Part shown: in pieces, positions 28,201 to 35,971 of the stretch
Numbering within the stretch: the stretch's first letter is position 1
How the letters are laid out: the number at the start of each line of letters is the position of its first letter
Source of the DNA: Pseudoduganella namucuonensis
GTDB lineage: Bacteria; Pseudomonadota; Gammaproteobacteria; Burkholderiales; Burkholderiaceae_D
Direction of reading: 5' to 3'
DNA: 64,000 bases
Assembly: GCF_900116645.1 (NCBI RefSeq)
Contig: NZ_FPBO01000001.1
Location: forward strand, 1 to 64,000
Program-made: the position numbers and the translations under genes
The notes under the pieces: generated by a model
What the model was told of the DNA's origin: nothing
Database searches by the model: none
Seen by the model: the letters and a program-made list of their open reading frames with translations, nothing else

Positions 28201-29476
28201 GCAGCGTGCCGTTGGTCACGCGCGCCACGATGGTGTCGCTGGCGCCGATCGTGCCGCTATAGGACCAGGCGCCGGCGGTGGCGCCGGCCGTGTGCCAGGT
28301 CGTGCCGCCGTCCAGCGACACCTCGACGCTCTCGCCGGCGGCCAGCGTGCCGGTATAGGTGCCGGTCACCGTTTGCGCGGCGGTGTTGGTGATGTAGTCG
28401 GTGGCGCTGGATCCGCTATCGATGAAATGGATGGCGCCGCCGACGGCGGCGTCGGGCGCGCCGAGCACGTTGTAGCTGAAGCTTTTGGCGCTGGATGCGG
28501 CCGCCGGTCCCGTGTTGCCGGCCAGGTCGGCCACGCCGCCGGCCGCCAGCGCGATGCCGCCGGCGCTGTTGGCGCCGGCGCCGGCGGTGGGCGTCAGCGT
28601 CGCGGTCCAGGTGAGGCCGCCGTCGGCGCTGGTGAAGTCGCCCAGGGCGCCGCCGGTCACGGTGAAGTCGGCCGCTTCCAGGCCGGTCACCTTCTCGGCG
28701 AAGGTGACGGTGACGGTGGTGGTCTGGCCGGCCGCCAGGCTGTCGCTGGCCAGCGCGATGGCGGGAACGGCGGGAGCGGCGGTGTCGAGCACGAAGCCGT
28801 GGCTTTGCGCGCTGGTCGACAGGCCGGCCGCGTTGGCGACGCGCGCCATCACGGTGCCGCTGTCGGCGATGGTGGTGGAGTAGCTCCAGCTGTTGCCGGA
28901 GACGGCCGCCTGCTGCCAACTGGCGCCGCCGTCAAGCGACACCTGCACCATCTCGCCGGCGCCCAGCGTGCCGCTGTAGCTGCCGCTGAACACCTGGCTG
29001 GTGGCGTTGGTGATGTAGTCGGTGGCCAGCACGCCGGTGTCGGTCATGCCGATGGCGCTGTTCACGGTGGCCGTGGGCGCGGCGGCGGCCTCGGTGGTGA
29101 AGGCCAGCTTGGTGCTGTCCGCCAGGCCCTTGTAGCTGTTGCCCGTCAGGTCCCGCAGCACGCCGGTGGCCATTTGCACGCTGTATTTCACGCCCGCCTT
29201 CAGGTCGCCGGTCAGGTTGATGGTGACCGTGTTGCCGTCGATGGTGACCTGCGGGTCGGTGATGCTGATGGTGCGGGTGTCGGTCGCGCCCACCACCCGG
29301 GTGCGCAGCACACCGCCGCTGCTCATATAGGTCTGGGTGGCGCCATCGGTGATGACAATATTGCCACTGCCGGCGGCGATGGCTTCGCTGAAGGTCAGGA
29401 CGATGTTGGCGCCGGCGGCGATGGTGCCGGTGGTGGACGAGGCGAGGGTGGGGGCGGTCTGATCGACTGTAGGCAT
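22283..29476 (-). CDS. giant Ig-like and RTX-like repeat protein 2 (2397 residues)
   Basis: It starts MPTVDQTAPTLASSTTGTIA, aligned with its neighbours, and has no signal peptide. Residues 1-115 are the SbsA-like module (IVLTFSEAIAAGSGNIVITD). Residues 115-1300 hold divergent Ig-like domains (SLAAGQTTTVTVTFAEKVTG type). Residues about 1375-1460 carry a short GGxGxD block (LDGGGDGDTFTIGG). More Ig-like and SbsA-like domains follow to about 2080, and a second GGxGxD block of ten 19-residue units covers about 2115-2300. A tail ends VRVQTAAGLAVHLDTA. The order Ig - GGxGxD - Ig - GGxGxD suggests an internal duplication or fusion. GGxGxD arrays bind calcium and usually mark type I secretion substrates; none of the transporter genes are in the window. 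Adhesin is the likely role (inference). Confidence 0.88.
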   Translation of the reverse strand: MPTVDQTAPTLASSTTGTIAAGANIVLTFSEAIAAGSGNIVITDGATQTYMSSGGVLRTRVVGATDTRTISITDPQVTIDGNTVTINLTGDLKAGVKYSVQMATGVLRDLTGNSYKGLADSTKLAFTTEAAAAPTATVNSAIGMTDTGVLATDYITNATSQVFSGSYSGTLGAGEMVQVSLDGGASWQQAAVSGNSWSYSTTIADSGTVMARVANAAGLSTSAQSHGFVLDTAAPAVPAIALASDSLAAGQTTTVTVTFAEKVTGLEAADFTVTGGALGDFTSADGGLTWTATLTPTAGAGANSAGGIALAAGGVADLAGNTGPAAASSAKSFSYNVLGAPDAAVGGAIHFIDSGSSATDYITNTAAQTVTGTYTGTLAAGESVEVSLDGGTTWHTAGATAGAWSYSGTIGASDTIVARVTNGTLHSASASQTYVYDATTPTFTTTLSDTSLKAGETATITITFSEAVVGLETSDFSVSGCTISSLGSNDGGVTWTATVTPTANASGSGSVTLSGAVATDLAGNGATGAQVCNFDYDTAAPATPTIELSDAVLGSGETATVTVTFAEKVTGLAATDFTISNGTLGTFTSVDQGITWTATLTPATGIGEGSITLNSGTVSDLAGNTGPAAASSAIGFSYNAPAAPTAVVTNLHFFNQASGVSPYYTNSSSQQIGGTYDGTLASGESIEVSVDNGVSWGTATLLANNFFQFTPTISNSGTLIARVTNGDTSTTPVSHSYTYDTTLPTLLNVVFGDDSLKAGQTTQVTFTFSEQLSDGFTPAFSQAHGTLGDLQTSDHITWTATLTPEAGYTGAAGLVLQSGSARDLAGNVAESSTHNFTVDTVAPAPALTISDNTLATGGTATVTLSFAEPITDTPVASDFTVVGGTLGAFTTSNEGFTWTATLTPTSGATGSGSVTLQAGSISDQAGNTGPASATAVTFDYDTQTPSLTADTLDISADTGELATDFVTKTASQTVTGSFSGTVYAPTGAKIEVSADGSNWTLATVDNDTHTFSATGVTLSSGTGTLQARLTDSSGATSTQSHSYTLDTTAPPSPTGVTFELYGGSDSGESGDDGVTNDSAPTFLLNVHSAGLAADTVMRIYDVTTGTSVGTHTLSAAEAAEVNFTMQISALTAGTHVLELRAEDLAGNSSSGASVTVIEDYTGPTLTPTSMTEGDTISAETTTITLTASEYLAIDDTHGFSLSNGSDTRTIAFGSGPGDYASFDSGTNLVTITLGDALEHGSDYTLSVHGSPLLDKAGNTLAVDTEVLHFSTLSTVSAPSAYVSSYPSFFGSGAAINTITGALSAALEAGESVQYTVNGGSSWSTGSTSGSTWTLNSVTLSGGGAIGLRVVDGSGNVGGNEELGVASGYTVYLGDGYGGSLDADTMRYLHAGDGSDTISTTGDADGYLDGGGDGDTFTIGGDVTGAIDGGDGNDTISISAIPTGSGMVDGGGDTDTLLFNASGQSYDLSSAVAYLSSFETISMGSGNTLSVSAAAAAALTSTGVLTIDGGAGNTLNLDTSWAELGADGGYASYFNASHEVTLEVATSLTTNLGTSGLAAPTLTLDEDTANASDGDSGTDHVTGNNSLTVGDVTAAHWRYSTNGGGSWTVGSGSTIGLGDGTYAAGTILVQQYNSVGNESGSGTLGYALTVDSTDPGSLASISPTLYGGSDSGAEPDDLITNDMAPTLSINLAGASLEDGDTLQVYDLSTSTVVGLHTVAASEVASGASAFTMQIDALEAGSHQLVLRAEDLAGNTGVHSATPLAFTLDDTAPELSASSIAPNETVDYDTRSLTLTFSEALDISSVNGFSVTNGSDTHEIVFESGDPDEYLSYNADTHTVTIQLGENLWSGYTYEVKIFSSSLGDLAGNYLEVETTLFSFSVDEQPVLAPNAPSISFTDTSYATGSGSGSDLVTSNASIAVADLYSTYWDYSTDGGTHWTTITRGSGSTGSFTAPDGEYADGDILVRQYDDTDHYSNGAQFGTAVTIDTTEPTGYVSSYPSFEGTGSPIATISGSLSAALGSGEYVEYTLNGGGSWSQASVSGATWTVSGATVSSGGAIGLRVTDTAGNIGSHGDDAAGYTVYIGDGYGGTFDAATMPHLRAGAGNDTINTAGNADGYLDGGGDSDTFTVSGSVSGTIDGGAGNDTLTITGATSGTIHGSGGVDAITLNGAVSGDIDGGDGADTILVYATLEAAGGIIGGEGDDIVTVFSLMSGAMTGGAGNDLLNVDGVTAGSIDGGDGNDQMTLTNTVSGIVDSGGDNDILTIAGVVTGNVSGGGGDDTIGLAAIPTGSVGGGSGTDTLIFNTTSQDITLSTLLTHLFSFEKLALGNSNTLRVGASDITTLSSGYAEITGSTGAHLYLSGQWVEVDVVDADYDTYALGSATVRVQTAAGLAVHLDTA
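22575..23128 (-). repeat. 57-bp repeats encoding 19-residue GGxGxD units (protein 2)
   Basis: Ten units of the pattern DGGxGNDTxxxxGxVSGxI, nine of 19 residues and one of 21. Each unit has a single GGxGxD turn, unlike the nine-residue spacing of standard RTX repeats. Confidence 0.8.
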
Positions 29477-29507
29477 GATGGCGGAGAGGGGAGCGGGCGC
29501 AATCCAC

Positions 29508-29519
29508 TATCATAACAAA
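29508..29519 (-). promoter_or_regulatory. extended -10 promoter of giant gene 2
   Basis: TTTGTTATGATA on the minus strand contains the extended -10 TGTTATGAT, with its edge 32 bases before the start, the same distance as in gene 1. The leader again lacks a Shine-Dalgarno sequence; both leaders end in CCGCCATC before the ATG. Confidence 0.65.
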
Positions 29520-29552
29520 CCGGCACTATTTTTTTCATTTAGCAAACAATTT

Positions 29553-29591
29553 TGGCGCTGCAAACAACGAATACCCTTGGTTACAGCGCCA
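29553..29591. other. dyad symmetry between giant genes 2 and 3
   Basis: TGGCGCTG pairs with CAGCGCCA across a 23-base loop, in the 196-base gap between the stop of gene 3 and the start of gene 2. It could be a terminator for gene 3 (no clear U tract) or an operator upstream of the gene 2 promoter. Confidence 0.35.
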
Positions 29592-29672
29592 GTTGCCCGT
29601 TTCAGCCGAAATCCTGCTGCACCCGCGCGCCCGTCCGCAATTGCACGCTGCCGTTACCGGGGCCGCCGGACA

Positions 29673-32600
29673 TCAGGCATCCCACTCGATGTCCACGCCC
29701 GCGCCGAAGTGGGTGTAGACGTGCAGTACGGCGCCGGAAGACAGGTGGATGTAGGACACCCAGCCGAGCAGGTCGAGCGAGATGTGGTTGCTCCAGGCGC
29801 TGGCCTCCAGGTAGAGGGTGTCGGTGCTGTTGCCGTCGATCTTCAGCGTGTCGGTGTCGGACCAGGCCATCACGTCGGCGGGCGTCAGCGTCATGCTGTT
29901 GCCGCTGCCCATGCTGATGTTTTCGAACGACAACAACTCGCCCAGTTGCGCGGTCGCGATCGACAGGCCTGTGCCGCTGAGCACCAGGGTGTCGGTGCCG
30001 CTGCCGCCGTCGACGGTGCCGGTCGGCAGGCTGCTCAGAGAAATGGTGTCGGCGCCGCTGCCGCCCCGGACGGTGCCGCTGACCGCGCCGTTGAGGACGA
30101 TGGTGTCGTCGTTGGCGCCGCCGGTGACGTCGCCGGCGACCGAGCCAGAGAAGGTCAGCGTGTCGTTGTCGTTGCCGCCGTCGACGTCGCCGCCGACGGT
30201 AGTGGAGAAGGTCAACGTGTCGTTGCCGTCGCCGCCGTTGGCGCTGCCGCTGACAAGGCCGGAGAAGGCGATGGTATCAGCGCCATCGCCGCCCGTGATC
30301 GTGCCGGCGGTGGATAGCGCGCCGTTGACGGTGATGTTGTCGGCGCCTTCGCCACCGTCGATGGTGCCGCTGACCGCTTCCATGAGCGTGATCGCGTCGG
30401 TGCCGCTGCCGCCGCTGACGGCGCCGCTGACAGCGCCGTTGAAAACGAGGGTGTCGTTGTCGGTGCCGCCGGTGATCTCGCCGCTGACCGTGCCGGAGAA
30501 GGTCATGCCGTCGTCGCCGTCGTCGCCGTCGACGGTGCCGCTGACCGCGCCCGTGACCTCTATCACATCATTGCCGTCGCCGCCGTCGATGGCGCCGGAG
30601 ACGGCGCCGGTGATGCTGACGGTGTCGGCGCCGCCGCCGCCGTCGAGGTAGCCGGCCGCGTTGCCGCTGGTGCTGATGGTGTCGTTGCCGTAGCCGGCAT
30701 GCAGGTGGGGCATGGTGGCGGCGTTGAAGGTGCCGCCGTAGCCGTCGCCAACGTATACGGTGTAGCCGGAGGAGATATCCAGGTCGCCATTGCCGCCGAT
30801 GTTGCCGGCCGTGTCGGAAACGCGCAGACCGAAGGCCCCGCCCTCGGCGAGCTGCAAGCCGCTGAGTGACCAGGCGCTGCCATCGATGGTGCCGACGCGT
30901 GTCCAGTTGACGCCGTTGTCGGTGGTGTACTCGACGAACTCGCCGCTGCCGAGCGCTGCGCTGAGGCTGCCCGTCAGGGCGTTGATGACGACGCCGCCGA
31001 GACCGAAGAAGCTCGGGTAGCTGGACACGTAGGCGGAAGGGGCCGCGGTGTCGACGGTCAGCGCCTGCTCCAGGGAGGCATACTCGCTGATATTGCTAGG
31101 GTCGTCGTACTGGCGCACCTTCGGGTAGCCGGTGTAGGAAGCGCCGCCTTCCAGCGTAAAGGTGGCGCCGCCGTTGGCGATGGTGAGCGCATGCCAGTCA
31201 TCGTCCTCGCTGATCGTGTATTCCGCGTTGGCGGCGGTCAGGCCGCTGACGGTGATCAGGCCGTTGCTGGTGATGTAGTCGCTGCCCGTGCCGCTGCCGG
31301 TGGCGTTGGCGGTGTCGGTGAACGACAGCGTCGGCGTGGACGGAATGGACGCGGTGGTGAAGGTGGCCAGCGTGCTGCCCTGGGCGTATCCGATGTTGCC
31401 TGCGTAATCGGCCAGGTCGCCGTAGTTGATCGTGACCGTGTAGGTGGTGCCGGCGCTCAGCGTGATTGGCGGGGTGATGATGATGGAGTTGCCGCTTTGC
31501 GTGAAGCCGCCCGATTCGCCGGAGATTTCCTGGACCACTTGCGAGGCGGTCTGGATGCTGAAGGTGTGGCTGCCGTGGAGGTAGATCTCCTCGTCGAAGG
31601 TCAGCGTGATGGTCGAGTTGAGATTGACGCCGGTCGCGTTGGCGGTCGGCGACGTGCTTTGCAGCGTGGGCGCGGTGGTGTCCACGGTGATGCTCAGACC
31701 GGAGTCGCTGACCGTGCCGGTGTTGCCCGCCGCGTCGGCCGCGCGCAGTTTCAGCACGTGCGCGTCGCCGTCGCCGGCGTTCGAACTCAGTTGGTCGAGC
31801 GTGACGCTGATGGCGCCTTGCCCGGAGAGGTCGGCCGAAGTCAGCGTGTAGGTGCCGACCACTTCGTCCCCCTTGCCGGTATCGATGATGTCGATGATGT
31901 CGCCGGCCGCGAATCCGCCCGCCAGCGGCAGGCTGAAGGTGACGGTCGGCGTGGCGTCGCTGGTGACGCGGTCCGTGGTGCTGGCGCCGGTGTCCGAAGC
32001 GGTCAGCAGGGCCGGCGTCTTGCTGGACATCGAGCCCGGCGCGCTGGTGTCCAGCGTGTAGGCCTGGCTCTGGGCCGTCGAGTACAAGCCGGCGGCGTTG
32101 CCGACGCGCGCCATCACGCTGCCGCTGGCGGAGATGGTGGCGGCATAGCTCCAGATGTTGCTGGTGGCCGTGGCCGTGTTCCAGGTGGTGCCGCCGTCCA
32201 GCGACACCTCGACGAATTCGCCGCTGGTCAAGGTGCCGGTGTAGCTGCCGCTGAAACTCTGGCTGGTGGCGTTGGTGATGTAGTCGGTATCGCTGGAGCC
32301 GCTCTCGGTGATGGCGATGGCGCTGCCGACGGCCGCGGCCGGGGTGGTGGCGGTGTTGTAGCTGAACTCGGCGCCGCCCGACGTGTTGGCCGGGCCGGTG
32401 TTGCCGGCGATGTCGGTCACCGAACTCGCGGACAGCGTGACGCTGCCGGAACCGCTGGCGACGCCAGCGGTCGGCGTCAGCGTCGCGGTCCAGGTGAAGC
32501 CCAGGTCGGCCGTGTTGAATTCGCCCAGCGTGCCGCCGGACACGGAGAAATCGGTGTTGGCCAGGCCCGTCACTTTCTCGGTGAAGGTCACGGTCACGGC

Positions 32601-35600
32601 GGTGGTCTGGCCGGCCGTCAGGCTGTCGTCGGTCAGGACGATGGTGGGCGTGGCGGGCACGGTGGTGTCCAGCGTGTAGGCCTGGCTCTGGGCCGTCGAG
32701 TACAGGCCGGCGGCGTTGCCGACACGCGCCATCACGCTGCCGCTGGCCGAGATGGTGGTGGCGTAGCTCCAGGTGTTGCTGGTGGCCGTGGCGTGGTTCC
32801 AGCTGGTGCCGCCGTCCAGCGACACTTCGACGAATTCGCTGCCGTTCAGGGTGGCGTTGTAGCTGCCGCTGAAGCTCTGGCTGGTGGCGTTGGTGATGTA
32901 GTCGGAGTTGCTGGAGCCGCTCTCGGTGATGGCGATGACGCTGCCGACGGCTGCCGTCGGCGCGGCGGCGGTGTGGTAGTTGAACGTGGTGGCGCTGGAT
33001 GCGGCGGCCGGGCCGGTGTTGCCGGCGATGTCGGCCACCGTGCTGGCGGACAGTGCGACGCTGCCCAAGCCGTTGGCGACGCCGGCGGTCGGCGTCAGCG
33101 TGGCGGTCCAGGTGATGCCGGAGTCGCTGGTGCTGAACGCGCCCAGGGTGCCGCCCGACACGGTGAAGTCGGTGTTGGCCAGGCCCGTCACTTTTTCGGC
33201 GAAGGTCACGGTCACGGTGGTGGTCTCGTCGATCGTCAGGTTTTCGGCGCCGAGCGCGATGGTGGGTGTGGCGGGCGCGGTGGTGTCCAGCGTGTAGGCC
33301 TGGCTTTGTGCCGTCGAGTGCAGGTTGGCGGCGTTGGCGACGCGCGCCATCACGCCGCCGCTGGCGGAAATGGTGGCGGCGTAGCTCCAGGCGTTGCTGG
33401 CGGCGGTGGCCGGGTTCCAGGTGGTGCCGCCGTCCAGCGACACCTCGACGAATTCGCCGCCGGCCAGGGTGCCGGTGTAGCTGCCGCTGAAACTCTGGCT
33501 GGTGGCGTTGGTGATGTAGTCGGAGTTGCTGGAGCCGCTCTCGGTGATCGCGATGGCGCTGCCGACGGCCGCCGTCGGCGCGGTGGCGGTGTCGTAGCTG
33601 AACGTGGTGGCGCTGGACGCGGCGGCCGGGCCGGTGTTGCCGGCGCTGTCGGTCACCGCGCTTGCCGACAGGGTGACGCTGCCCGAACCGTTGACGACAC
33701 CGGCGGTCGGCGTCAGGGTGGCGGTCCAGGTGAAGCCCAGGTCGGCCGTGCTGAATTCGCCCAGCGTGCCGCCGGTCACGGTGAAGTCGGTGTTGGCCAG
33801 GCCAGTCACTTTCTCTGCGAAGGTCACGGTCACGGCGGTGGTCTGGCCGGCGGTCAGGCTGCTGTCGCCGAGCGCGATGGTGGGTGTGGCGGGCGTGGTG
33901 GTATCCAGCGTGTAGGCCTGGCTTTGTGCCGTCGAGTGCAGGTTGGCGGCGTTGGCGACGCGCGCCATCACGCTGCCGCTGGCGGAAATGGTGGCGGCGT
34001 AGCTCCAGATGTTGCTGGCGGCGGTCGCCGTATTCCAGGTGGCGCCGCCGTCCAGCGATACCTCGACGAATTCGCCGCTGGCCAAGGTGCCGGTGTAGCT
34101 GCCGCTGAAACTCTGGCTGGTGGCGTTGGTGATGTAGTCGGAGTTGCTGGAGCCGCTCTCGGTGATCGCGATGGCGCCGCCGACGGCCGCCGTCGGCGCG
34201 GTGGCGGTGTTGTAGCTGAAGGCGGTGGCGCTGGACGCGGCGGCCGGACCGGTATTGCCGGCGACGTCGGTCACCGCGCTTGCCGACAGGGTGACGCTGC
34301 CCGAGCCGTTGACGACGCCGGCGGTCGGCGTCAGGGTGGCGATCCAGGTGATGCCCTCGTCGGCGGTGCTGAACGTCCCCAGCGTGCCACCGGACACGGT
34401 GAAGTCGGCGCTCGCCAGGCCAGTCACTTTCTCGGCGAAGGTCACGGTCACGGTGGTGGTCTGGCCGGCGGTCAGGCTGTCGTCGGTCAAGGCGATGGTC
34501 GGCGCGGTGGGCGCGGCGGTATCCAGCGTGTAAACCTGGCTTTGTGCCGTCGAATGCAGGTTGGCGTCGTTGCTGACGCGCGCCATCACGCCGCCGCTGG
34601 CCGAGATGGTGGCGGCGTAGCTCCAGGCGTTGTCGGCGGCCGTGGCCGTGTTCCAGGTGGTGCCGCCATCCAGCGAAACCCCGACGAATTCGCCGCTGGC
34701 CAAGGTACCGGTGTAGCTGCCGCTGAAACTCTGGCTGGTGGCGTTGGTGATGTAGTCCGTGTCGCTGCTACCGCTCTCGGTGATGGCGATGACGCCGTCG
34801 ACGACCGCCGACGGCGCCGCGGCGGTGTCATAGCTGAAGGCGGTGGCGCTGGACGCGGCGGCCGGGCCGGTGTTGCCGGCGATGTCGGTGATGGAACCGG
34901 CGGACAGGGTGACGCTGCCCGAGCCGTTGGCGACGCCGGAAGTGGGCGTCAAGGTGGCGGTCCAGGTGATGCCCTGGTCGCTGGTGGTGAATGCGCCCAG
35001 CGTCCCGCCGGACACGGTGAAGTCGGCGGCGTCCAGGCCGCTCACTTTTTCGGCGAAGGTCACGGTCACGATGCTGGTCTGGCCCGCCGTCAGGCTGCCG
35101 TTGCTCAGGACGATGGTGGGCGTGACGGGGGGGGTGATGTCGAGCACGAAATCATGACTCTGCGCGGTGGAAGACACGCCGGCGGAGTTGATGACGCGCG
35201 CCATGACGCTGCCGCTGGCGGAGATGGTGTTGGCGTAGCTCCAGCTGTTGCCGGACACGGCCGCCTGCTGCCACGTGGCGCCGCCGTTCAGCGACACTTG
35301 CACGACCTCGCCGCCGGCCAGGGTGCCGGTGAAGGTGCCGCTGAACACCTGGCTGGTGGCGCTGGTGATGTAGTCGGTGGCCAGCGCGCCGGTGTCGGTC
35401 ATGCCGATCGCGCTGTCGATGGCGGCGCTGGGCGCGGCGGCGGCTGACGTCGTGAAACTCAGCCTGGTGCTGTCCGTCAGGCCCTTGAAGTCGTTGCCGG
35501 CCAAGTCTTCCAGTACGCCCGTGGCCATCTGCACGCTGTATTTGCGCCCGGCGCCCAGGTCGCTGCCCAGGTCGATCGTCACCACGTTGCCATTGATGCT

Positions 35601-35834
35601 CACCTCGGGACCGGTGATGCTGATGGTGCGGGTGTCGGTGGCGCCGACGATGCGGGTGCGCAGCAGACCGCCGCTCATATAGGTCTGGGTGGCGCCGTCG
35701 GTGATGACAATGTTGCCGCTGCCCGCCGCCATGGCCTCGCTGAAGGTCAGGACGATGTTTCCGCTGGTGCCGATGGTGCCGGAGGTGTACGAGGCGAGGG
35801 TGGGCATGCTCAGGTCGGGCGTGGAGGTGGACAT
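29673..35834 (-). CDS. giant Ig-like and RTX-like repeat protein 3 (2053 residues)
   Basis: No signal peptide. Residues 1-125 are the SbsA-like module shared with proteins 1 and 2 (IVLTFSEAMAAGSGNIVITD). Five full units of 206 residues and a sixth, partial one follow, each with VEVSLDGGTTWNTAT, VMARVANAANLHSTAQSQ and SLTAGQTTAVTVTFAEKVTG. From about residue 1265 there are other Ig-like and SbsA-like domains (TITLTFDEEIYLHGS). Residues about 1730-1955 are twelve 19-residue GGxGxD units, and the protein ends LHVYTHFGAGVDIEWDA. The GGxGxD array points to calcium binding and type I secretion (established for RTX proteins; inferred here). Likely an adhesin. It is the first gene of the block, 138 bases from xth. 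Confidence 0.88.
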   Translation of the reverse strand: MSTSTPDLSMPTLASYTSGTIGTSGNIVLTFSEAMAAGSGNIVITDGATQTYMSGGLLRTRIVGATDTRTISITGPEVSINGNVVTIDLGSDLGAGRKYSVQMATGVLEDLAGNDFKGLTDSTRLSFTTSAAAAPSAAIDSAIGMTDTGALATDYITSATSQVFSGTFTGTLAGGEVVQVSLNGGATWQQAAVSGNSWSYANTISASGSVMARVINSAGVSSTAQSHDFVLDITPPVTPTIVLSNGSLTAGQTSIVTVTFAEKVSGLDAADFTVSGGTLGAFTTSDQGITWTATLTPTSGVANGSGSVTLSAGSITDIAGNTGPAAASSATAFSYDTAAAPSAVVDGVIAITESGSSDTDYITNATSQSFSGSYTGTLASGEFVGVSLDGGTTWNTATAADNAWSYAATISASGGVMARVSNDANLHSTAQSQVYTLDTAAPTAPTIALTDDSLTAGQTTTVTVTFAEKVTGLASADFTVSGGTLGTFSTADEGITWIATLTPTAGVVNGSGSVTLSASAVTDVAGNTGPAAASSATAFSYNTATAPTAAVGGAIAITESGSSNSDYITNATSQSFSGSYTGTLASGEFVEVSLDGGATWNTATAASNIWSYAATISASGSVMARVANAANLHSTAQSQAYTLDTTTPATPTIALGDSSLTAGQTTAVTVTFAEKVTGLANTDFTVTGGTLGEFSTADLGFTWTATLTPTAGVVNGSGSVTLSASAVTDSAGNTGPAAASSATTFSYDTATAPTAAVGSAIAITESGSSNSDYITNATSQSFSGSYTGTLAGGEFVEVSLDGGTTWNPATAASNAWSYAATISASGGVMARVANAANLHSTAQSQAYTLDTTAPATPTIALGAENLTIDETTTVTVTFAEKVTGLANTDFTVSGGTLGAFSTSDSGITWTATLTPTAGVANGLGSVALSASTVADIAGNTGPAAASSATTFNYHTAAAPTAAVGSVIAITESGSSNSDYITNATSQSFSGSYNATLNGSEFVEVSLDGGTSWNHATATSNTWSYATTISASGSVMARVGNAAGLYSTAQSQAYTLDTTVPATPTIVLTDDSLTAGQTTAVTVTFTEKVTGLANTDFSVSGGTLGEFNTADLGFTWTATLTPTAGVASGSGSVTLSASSVTDIAGNTGPANTSGGAEFSYNTATTPAAAVGSAIAITESGSSDTDYITNATSQSFSGSYTGTLTSGEFVEVSLDGGTTWNTATATSNIWSYAATISASGSVMARVGNAAGLYSTAQSQAYTLDTSAPGSMSSKTPALLTASDTGASTTDRVTSDATPTVTFSLPLAGGFAAGDIIDIIDTGKGDEVVGTYTLTSADLSGQGAISVTLDQLSSNAGDGDAHVLKLRAADAAGNTGTVSDSGLSITVDTTAPTLQSTSPTANATGVNLNSTITLTFDEEIYLHGSHTFSIQTASQVVQEISGESGGFTQSGNSIIITPPITLSAGTTYTVTINYGDLADYAGNIGYAQGSTLATFTTASIPSTPTLSFTDTANATGSGTGSDYITSNGLITVSGLTAANAEYTISEDDDWHALTIANGGATFTLEGGASYTGYPKVRQYDDPSNISEYASLEQALTVDTAAPSAYVSSYPSFFGLGGVVINALTGSLSAALGSGEFVEYTTDNGVNWTRVGTIDGSAWSLSGLQLAEGGAFGLRVSDTAGNIGGNGDLDISSGYTVYVGDGYGGTFNAATMPHLHAGYGNDTISTSGNAAGYLDGGGGADTVSITGAVSGAIDGGDGNDVIEVTGAVSGTVDGDDGDDGMTFSGTVSGEITGGTDNDTLVFNGAVSGAVSGGSGTDAITLMEAVSGTIDGGEGADNITVNGALSTAGTITGGDGADTIAFSGLVSGSANGGDGNDTLTFSTTVGGDVDGGNDNDTLTFSGSVAGDVTGGANDDTIVLNGAVSGTVRGGSGADTISLSSLPTGTVDGGSGTDTLVLSGTGLSIATAQLGELLSFENISMGSGNSMTLTPADVMAWSDTDTLKIDGNSTDTLYLEASAWSNHISLDLLGWVSYIHLSSGAVLHVYTHFGAGVDIEWDA
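29965..30646 (-). repeat. 57-bp repeats encoding 19-residue GGxGxD units (protein 3)
   Basis: Twelve units such as DGGDGNDVIEVTGAVSGTV and DGGNDNDTLTFSGSVAGDV; eleven have 19 residues, one has 21. Each has one acidic GGxGxD turn and one VSG turn. The block lies just before the C-terminal tail. Confidence 0.82.
32030..35440 (-). repeat. tandem 618-bp repeats, five full and one partial unit
   Basis: The marker GTTGGTGATG (once GCTGGTGATG) recurs at 32271, 32889, 33507, 34125, 34743 and 35361, exactly 618 bases apart each time (206 codons). The middle copies are nearly identical over long stretches, which suggests recent duplication or gene conversion. Confidence 0.93.
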
Positions 35835-35866
35835 GATCTATTTCAGGAGGGATGGGAGCGGTCCCA

Positions 35867-35878
35867 TATAATAGCAAA
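35867..35878 (-). promoter_or_regulatory. extended -10 promoter of giant gene 3
   Basis: TTTGCTATTATA on the minus strand matches the element before the other two giant genes (TGCTATTAT as extended -10), with its edge 33 bases before the start. The leader contains CCTCCT rather than a Shine-Dalgarno sequence. Confidence 0.62.
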
Positions 35879-35941
35879 GGAGTATCAACCTTTGCACATG
35901 GGAAATGAAATTTAACGGGGAAACTACGGAGAAATGCGGCT

Positions 35942-35963
35942 TTCCGGGCCCAAAGGCCCGGAA
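35942..35963 (-). terminator. hairpin after xth, possible terminator
   Basis: TTCCGGGCC pairs perfectly with GGCCCGGAA around a four-base loop, nine bases after the xth stop. There is no U tract on the minus strand, so termination efficiency is uncertain. Confidence 0.5.
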
Positions 35964-35971
35964 TTGTTGCA

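Noticed and set aside
22283-29476. A frameshift or pseudogene in the giant genes
   Set aside because: All three frames are open over their whole length and all repeat-length changes are multiples of three, so they look intact.
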